From: Odobenus rosmarus divergens
Lineage: Eukaryota > Chordata > Mammalia > Carnivora > Odobenidae
Reading direction: 5' to 3'
Length of the DNA: 64,000 bases
Assembly: GCF_000321225.1 (NCBI RefSeq)
Contig: NW_004450465.1
Location: 1,363,284-1,427,283, forward strand
Under the pieces are notes generated by a model. It searched no databases. It was not told the origin of the DNA and saw only the letters and a list, made by a program, of their open reading frames with translations. Below, one piece after another: positions 58,137 through 64,000 of this stretch (its first letter is position 1; every line of letters starts with the position of its first letter). Made by a program: the position numbers and the translations under genes.

Positions 58137-58896
58137 TGAAACATTCTTCAGAACAGATCAAATATTAGGCCACAAAACAAGCTGAAACAAATTCAAAAAG
58201 ACAGAAGTCATGCCATTCATCTCTTCTGACCACTTATGCAATGAAAATAGAAATCAACTACAAGAAAAAATCTTTCAGACCACAAATACATGCAGGTTAA
58301 ATAACATGGTACTACACAATGAATGGGTCAACCAAGAAATCAAAGGGGATCAAAAAAAAATACATGGAGACAAATGAAAATGAAAACACAATGGTCCCAA
58401 ATCTCTCAGATGCAGCCAAAGCTGTTCTAAGAGGGAAGTTTATAGCTATACAGGCATACCTCCAGAAGCAAGAAAAATCTCAAATAAACAACTTAAACTT
58501 ACACTTAAAGGAGCAAGAAAAAGAAGAACAAAACTCAAAACCAGTGGAAGAAAGAAGATAATAAAGATCAGAAATAAATGAAATAGAAACTTAAAAAAAA
58601 AAAAGCAAAAAAAAACAACAACAATATAACAGATCAATGGAACCAGGAGCTGGTTCTTTGAAAATATCAACAAAACTGATAAACCTTTAGCCATACTCAT
58701 AAAAAGAGAGAGAGAGAAAGAGAAGACACAAATAAAATCACAAGTGAAAGAAAAGAAATAACTGACACCACAGAAATACAAAGGATTATAAGAGAATACT
58801 ATGAAAAATTATATGCCAACAAATTTCCAACCTAGAAGAAAAGGATAATTTCCTAGAAACATACAACTTCCCAAAACTGAATCAGGAAGAAACAGG

Positions 58897-59001
58897 AAAT
58901 TTGAACAGACTGAAATTGAATCAATAATCAAAATACTCCCAACAAATTTGAACAGACAGCAATGAAATTGAATCAGTAATCAAAAAACTCCCAACAAACA
59001 A
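58897..59001 (+). repeat. Tandem duplication of about 50 bp inside L1
   Basis: The phrase 'gaattgaatcaataatcaaaatactcc' type sequence occurs twice in succession (near 58912-58940 and 58966-58995) with small differences, though intact L1 has it once. Confidence 0.75.
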
Positions 59002-59061
59002 AAGTCTAGGACCAGACAACTTCACAGGTGAATTCTACCAACGTTTAAAGAAGAGTTAATA

Positions 59062-59257
59062 GCTAGGGCACCTAGGTGACTTGGCTCAGTTGGTTAAGTG
59101 TCCCACTCTTGGTTTCGGCTCAGGTCATGATCTCAGGGGCCTGGGACTGAGCTGCGCATCAGGCTCCCCACTCAGCTGCTTGAGATTCTCTCTCCCTCTC
59201 TGGCCCTCTCCCCCTCGCATGCACTTTCTCTCTCTAAAGTAAATAAATCTTTTAAAA
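59062..59257 (+). mobile_element. CAN-SINE inserted in L1 ORF2, with 15-bp duplication
   Basis: Flanked exactly by 'aaagaagagttaata' at 59047-59061 and 59258-59272, which are consecutive L1 ORF2 bases. The tRNA head carries a short insertion ('cctaggtgacttggctcag'). Confidence 0.97.
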
Positions 59258-59455
59258 AAAGAAGAGTTAATACCTATTCTTCTCAAACTATTCCAAAAAA
59301 TAGAAAAGGATGGAAAGCTTCCAAATTCATTCTGAGGCCAGCATCACCCTGATACCAAAACCAGAAAAAGCACCAAAAAAAGAGAACTATAGGCCAATAT
59401 CTCTGATGAACATAAACACAAAAATCCTCAACAAAATATTAGCAAAATGAATCTC

Positions 59456-60855
59456 ACAACATCTTGGAGAGAAGGCAAAATTACTTCTAGAAGTAGTAGC
59501 AAGCTGACCCAGAGGGCAGAATGTTCTTTAAATTCCCCTTTTCCAGGCACCACCCCTTTCCTCTCATGTTGTCCATAATTTGGTTGGGGGTAACTCACAT
59601 TTCCATGGCTCTCTGGGGGTCACAGCTAGGTGGGGAACAGCAACAGCAGGGCCGATTCCAGTTCTCACAGAACTGTTAGCCTTGCTTTCCTTTGCTGAGA
59701 AGCAGCAAACCTCACGATTAAGAGCACAGACCTGGGGGAGAGAGATGTGCCCAGATGCCAATTCTGGCTTTGCAGGTTACAAGCTTGGACAAGCCAGTTA
59801 ACTGAGCCTCCTCCTCCCTGTTTTTAAAAGGAGTCAATCATATTGACCTCACTGAAGCTTTCAGAATTGAAAGTAGATAACTTGCAAAGACCTAAGTAGT
59901 TTGCCTCGCACACTTCTCACACTCAGTAATTGTAACACGGCTGTCATTAATTATTATCTTTAATAGCACACACCAAGTCAGGTCCCTACACTCTGACGAG
60001 GGGAGGGTCCTGCTTTCCTTGTGCACAATTCCTGGGCCTATTTATAGCCTCAGATCCATTCTGCAGCATTCTTCTCTGCTCTGCTCTCCATCATGGGTAG
60101 GGGGTGGGGTGGGGAAGGGCAAAGGGAACCAGGAGAACTCCTGCAGAATGCCTTTCCCCAGGCTCTGAGACAGGTGACTTCTGGCTGGGTTCTGTTAGTG
60201 GTGGGGTGGCACCTGGGGAAAGTCAGGGTATCTCCCCTCTTCCTGCTCAGCCTCAGGTGGCATTTCTTGCAGATGCTGCATCTCCTCTGTGGCTCCACCT
60301 CCTGCCTGATAATCCCCAGCCTCCATGGAGTGATACTGAAACCTAGGCTTTTGTAACATTGTTTCTTTCCTTTGCTCCTATCATTTAGGGAGTGGCCGTG
60401 CATTTTCAGCTCTTTCTCATCTTTGGTTACCTCTATGTTTAGTTTCCCCAATTCTCCATCCCTTTGTAACTGTTCCCTAAATTCATTTCTCTTTCTCTCT
60501 GTGATGATATCTGAAGTGATTTCCATATTCCTGGCTAGAATCTGACAGATACTCATGTCCTTTCATTAACATTTGCTCCTTATTTGGGATGGCTCTGAAT
60601 TTTCCATTCCTTCTTGACTGTACTTGGAGAAACAAACAACAACAAAACCAACCTAACTCCTGTGGAAAGACCTCAATGCATTTATTTTAAGCTTTCCCTT
60701 AGTTCTGCCCCAGCTAAAAAATAATGGGCTTTCCCCTGCCCCCAGCTGTGACCTAAACGAGGGCCAATCTTGGAACAAGTAGAGAGACTGGCAGGAATAT
60801 CTATACTTCATACAGGAACAATTTCTAGGTAGAGAAAGTATGACTTCTCAAAATG
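59456..60855. other. Non-L1 block between L1 copies
   Basis: Unique sequence including a MIR. A 168-codon minus-strand frame (60050-60556) has a hydrophilic start but no domain and no homology I recognise. No gene called. Confidence 0.4.
59705..59950 (+). mobile_element. MIR SINE
   Basis: 'cacgattaagagcacagacc', 'gatgccaattctggctttgc', 'cttggacaagccagttaact' follow MIR from head to core; the tail is decayed. Confidence 0.75.
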
Positions 60856-60859
60856 GAAA

Positions 60860-61375
60860 AGGCCTTCTTTGCATTTAAAACTCTAGGTTCCTGATTTCAA
60901 CTTACCACAGAGCTATAATAATCAAAACAGTGGTAATGACATAAGGATAGACACGTAGATCAACAGAATGGGATCAACAGCTAACAGCCTAGAAATAAAC
61001 CTTCACATTTTTGGTAAGTAGTTTTCAACAACTGTGCCAAGTACATCCACTGGGGAAAAGACTATCTTTTCAAACAATAGGTACTAGGAAAACTGAATAC
61101 CCACATGCAAAAGAACCCTCAGACCATATGCAAAAGTTAACTCAAAATGAGTCTAAGACCTGAATTTAATAGCTAAAACTATAAAACTCTCAGAGGAAAC
61201 ATAGGAAAACCTCTTGTGACTTTTGGATCAGACAATGTTTTCTTAAATGTGACACCAAGGCACAGGCAACAACAAAATAAATTGGACTTGATTAGAATTA
61301 AAAACTTTTGTACATCAAATGACACTGTTATAAGAGTGAAAATATACCCCACAGAATGGAAGAAAATATTCTCAC
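60860..61375 (+). mobile_element. Old L1 ORF2 3' fragment, host of the younger L1
   Basis: Plus-strand text such as 'ataataatcaaaacagtggt', 'gaaaactgaatacccacatg', 'tggacttgattagaattaaa' and 'acagaatggaagaaaatatt' is diverged L1 ORF2. It stops exactly where the inverted younger L1 begins and overlaps in content with 63246-63550, so it is a separate copy. Confidence 0.85.
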
Positions 61376-62900
61376 AGCACCATTTATTGAAGAGACTGTC
61401 TTTTTTCCATTGCATATTTTTTCCTGCTTTCTCGAAGATTATTTGACCATAGAGTTGAGGGTCCATATCTGGGCTCTCTATTCTGTTCCATTTGTCTATA
61501 TGTCTGTTTTTGTGCCAGTACCATGCTGTCTTGGTGATCATCGCTTTGTAATATAGCTTGAAATCGGGCAACGTGATGCCCCCAGCTTTGTTTTTCTTTT
61601 TCAACATTTCCTTGACAATTCGGGGTCTTTTCTGATTCCATACAAATTTTAGGATTGTTTGTTCCAGCACTTTGAAAAATGTCATTGGAATTTTGATCGG
61701 GATGGCGTTGAAGGTATAGATTGCTCTGGGCAGCATAGACACTTTAACAATGTATATTCTTCCGATCCATGAGCATGGAAAGTTTTTCCATCTTTTTGTG
61801 TCTTCTTCAATTTCTTTCATGAGTGTTCTGTAGTTCCTAGAGTATAGATCCTTCACCTCTTCGGTTAGGTTTATTCCGAGGTATCTTATGGTTTTTGGTG
61901 CTATCGTAAATGGAATCATTTCTGTAATTTCTCTTTCTACAGTTGCATTGTTAGTGTGTAAGAAAGCAACTGATTTCTGTGCATTGATTTTATAGCCTGC
62001 CACATTACTGAATTGCTGTATGAGTTCTAATAATTTGGGGGTGGAAGTCTTTTGGGTTTTCCACATAAAATATCATGTCATCTGTGAAGAGAGAGTTTAA
62101 CTTCTTCTTTGCCAATTTGAATACCTTTTATTTCTTTCTGTTGTCTGACTGCTGTTGCTAGGACTTCTAGTACTATGTTGAACAATAGTGGCAAGAGTGG
62201 GCATCCTTGATGTGTTCCTGATCTTAAGGGAAAGGCTCTCAGCTTTTCCCCATTGAGGATGATATTCACTGTGGGATTTTCATAGATGGATTTTATGAAC
62301 TTGAGGAATGTTCCCTCTATGCCTATACTCTGAAGAGTTTTAATCAGGAAAGGATGCTGTATTTTGTCAAATGCTTTTTCTGAATCAATTGAGAGAATCA
62401 TATGGTTCTTCTCTCTCCTCTTATTAATGTGTTCTATCACATCGATTGATTTGCGAATGTTGAACCACCCTTGCATCCCGGGGATAAATCCCACTTGGTC
62501 ATGGTGGATGATCCTTTTAATGTATTGTTGGATCCTATTAGCTAGGATTTTGTTGAGATTTTTGGAATCCATATTCATCAGGGATATCGGTTTGAAATTC
62601 TCCTCTTTGATGGGGTCTTTGCCTGGTTTGGGGATCAAGGTAATGCGGCCTCACAGAATGAGTCTGGAAGCTTTCCTTCTGTTCCTATTTTTTTGAAACA
62701 GCTTCAGGAGAATAGGTATTATTTCTTCTTTGAATGTTTGGCAGAATTCCCCAGGGAATTCATCAGGCCCTGGACTCTTGTTTTTTGGGAGGTTTTTGAT
62801 CACTGCTTCAATCTCGTTACTGGTTATTGGCCTATTCAGGTTGTCAGTTTTTCCTGTTTCAGTCTTGGCAGTTTATAGGTTTCCAGGAAGGCATGCATTT
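61376..62900 (-). pseudogene. L1 ORF2 reverse transcriptase, inverted and frame-broken
   Basis: Clear landmarks on the minus strand: 'MIPKPGKDP', 'AFDKIQHPF', '[19 protein letters not shown]', and the catalytic box at about 62071-62091, which reads LFTDDMI instead of LFADDMI. A 2-bp loss beside the box and a 1-bp gain near 62053 put it out of frame with both neighbours. An open frame of 295 codons runs on past the junction at 61375 into the older L1, but that is a chance fusion. Confidence 0.92.
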
Positions 62901-63245
62901 CTTCCAGGTTGCTTACTTTATTGGCATATAGTTGTTGATAATAATTTCTAATAATTGTTTCTATTTCCTTGGTGTTAGTCATGATCTCTCCCCTTTCATT
63001 CATAATTTTATTAATTTGGGTCCTTTCTCTTTTCTTTTGGATAAGTCTGGCCAGTGGTTTATCGATCTTATTAATTTTTTCAAAGAACCAGCTTCTAGTT
63101 TCGTTGATGATCTACTGTGTTTCTGGTTTCCAATTCATTGATCTCTGCTCTCATCTTAATTATTTCTCTTCTAATGGGCAGCTTAGGAATCGTTTGTTGC
63201 TTTTTCGCTAGTTCTTTAAGGTGTAAAGTTAGTTGGTGAATTCAG
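61376..63245 (-). mobile_element. Younger L1, inverted 5' segment (twin-primed)
   Basis: Minus-strand L1 ORF2 from upstream of the reverse transcriptase (near 63240) to the 'FNKWC' region (61376). It abuts the plus-strand continuation at 63246, which starts within a few bases of where this segment ends in the L1 coordinate system. This is the structure expected from twin priming during retrotransposition. Confidence 0.93.
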
Positions 63246-64000
63246 GATTGGACAGCTATATACAGAAGAATGAAACTTGACCATTCTCTAACACCATACA
63301 CAAAGATAAACTCAAAATGGATGAAAGACCTCAATGTGAGACAGGAATCCATCAAAATCCTAGAGGAGAATATAGACAGTAACCTCTTTGACATCGGCCA
63401 CAGCAACTTCTTTTAAGATACATCTCCAAAGGCTAGTGAAGCAAAAGCAAAAAGGAACTTTTGGACTTCATCAAGATAAAAGGCTTCTGCACAGCAAAGG
63501 AAACAGTCAACAAAACAAAGAGGCAACCCACGGAATGGGAGAAAATATTTGCAAATGACACTACAGACAAAGCTTTGATTTCCAAGATCTATACAGAACT
63601 TCTCAAACTCAACACTGAAAAACAAATAATCAAGTCAAAAAATAGGAAGAAGACATGAACAGACACTTCTCCAAAGAAGACATACAAATGGCTAACAGAC
63701 ACATGAAAAACTGTTCATTATCATTAACCATCAGGGAAATTCAAATCAAAACCACATTGAGATACCACCTTACACCAGTTAGAATGGCAAAAATTGACAA
63801 GACAAGAAATAACAAATGTTACAGAGGTTGTGGAGAAAGGGGAACCCTCTTACACTGTTGGTGGGAATGAAAGTTGGTATAGCCACTGTGGAAAACAGTG
63901 TGGAGGTGCCTCAAAAAATTAAAAATAGAGCTACCCTATGACCCAGCAATTGCACTACTGGGTATTTACCCCAAAGACACAGATGTAGTGAAAAGAAGGG
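63246..64000 (+). mobile_element. Younger L1, forward 3' segment (continues past window)
   Basis: Plus-strand ORF2 C-terminal part: '[11 protein letters not shown]'-like start, '[20 protein letters not shown]', '[18 protein letters not shown]', and the Cys-rich '[14 protein letters not shown]' near 63830-63870, ending in 'gggtatttaccccaaagaca'. Several frameshifts. Its 3' UTR and tail lie beyond 64000. Confidence 0.95.

Larger units (their letters stand above)
54595..59455 (+). mobile_element. L1 LINE with 5' UTR, ORF1 and half of ORF2
   Basis: Order is as in a 5'-complete L1: GC-rich 5' UTR (about 54595-56110, starting near 'agagcaggaggatcctaagt'), ORF1, intergenic part, then ORF2 to the start of the reverse transcriptase, where it stops abruptly at about 59455. 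The 3' half is absent. Two CAN-SINEs are inserted at 57934 and 59062. Confidence 0.95.
57330..59455 (+). pseudogene. L1 ORF2 remnant (endonuclease and start of reverse transcriptase)
   Basis: The endonuclease region shows 'LNVNGLNAPIKRHR' and the catalytic 'CLQEAHF' (Glu codon 57456-57458), then 'IIVRDFNTPL' near 57750-57780, where intact L1 has Gly before the Asp. Many frame breaks, two SINE insertions, and truncation before the FADD reverse-transcriptase motif. A 50-bp tandem duplication lies at 58897-59001. Confidence 0.93.

Noticed and set aside
59505..59520. Second CTCF-like motif 'acccagagggcaga'
   Set aside because: Three mismatches at the 5' side of the core pattern; too weak to report.
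60050..60556. 168-codon minus-strand open frame
   Set aside because: Antisense frames of 87 and 80 codons overlap it and no protein family is recognisable; treated as chance.
61179..62066. 295-codon minus-strand open frame as an intact gene
   Set aside because: It is the L1 ORF2 reverse-transcriptase-to-middle region that runs by chance across the insertion junction into antisense old L1; upstream frame breaks remove the catalytic box.
1..64000. tRNA genes suggested by SINE heads
   Set aside because: The tRNA-like segments are always followed by SINE bodies and A-rich tails; none keeps a full cloverleaf as an independent gene.

Overview
This window is nuclear DNA from a carnivoran mammal, most likely a non-canid caniform (bear, mustelid, seal or procyonid type). 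The evidence is about a dozen tRNA-Lys-derived CAN-SINE copies with the 'gcgcctgggtggctcag' head and (AAATAA)n tail, several with flawless target-site duplications. These are mixed with carnivore L1 copies and old mammalian-wide repeats (MIR, L2, L3/CR1, MER5A, MER8, MaLR-like LTRs). The genus cannot be resolved from sequence alone.

I find no protein-coding gene that I can support. Codon-like reading frames are either L1 ORF1/ORF2 remnants or chance open frames in GC-rich DNA. The window reads as intergenic or deep-intronic sequence. Only one short exon-like segment (5963-6024) and one promoter/CpG-island-like interval (8.2-9.4 kb) hint at transcription.

Layout. 0-3.1 kb: three CAN-SINEs, two of them back to back, then unrecognised old sequence. 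3.5-5.8 kb: a nearly perfect 273-bp inverted repeat whose arms each carry a CTCF-type core motif, facing away from each other. 5.9-10.4 kb: exon-like segment, MIRs, a SINE, and a TATA/GC-box cluster leading into a CpG island. 10.5-13.5 kb: old minus-strand L1. 13.5-26.5 kb: mostly unique DNA with many MIR/L2/L3 relics and an unusual 361-codon open frame at 21.6-22.7 kb. 26.5-42.1 kb: SINEs, a MaLR-like LTR, and a MER8 transposon nested inside a hAT-like element. 42.2-43.7 kb: a well preserved 5'-truncated L1 with a 15-bp duplication. 44-54 kb: old L1, CAN-SINEs, microsatellites, two palindromic DNA-transposon relics and conserved-looking unique blocks. 54.6-64 kb: an L1 cluster with a 5'-complete L1 that carries two SINEs, an old L1 fragment, and a younger L1 with a textbook 5' inversion running off the window end.

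Nothing here forms an operon-like or multi-gene system. The most informative signals are structural: the inverted duplication that copies a CTCF-like site, the twin-primed L1, and the promoter-like CpG island. Repeat family names are from memory of consensus patterns and boundaries of old repeats are approximate.
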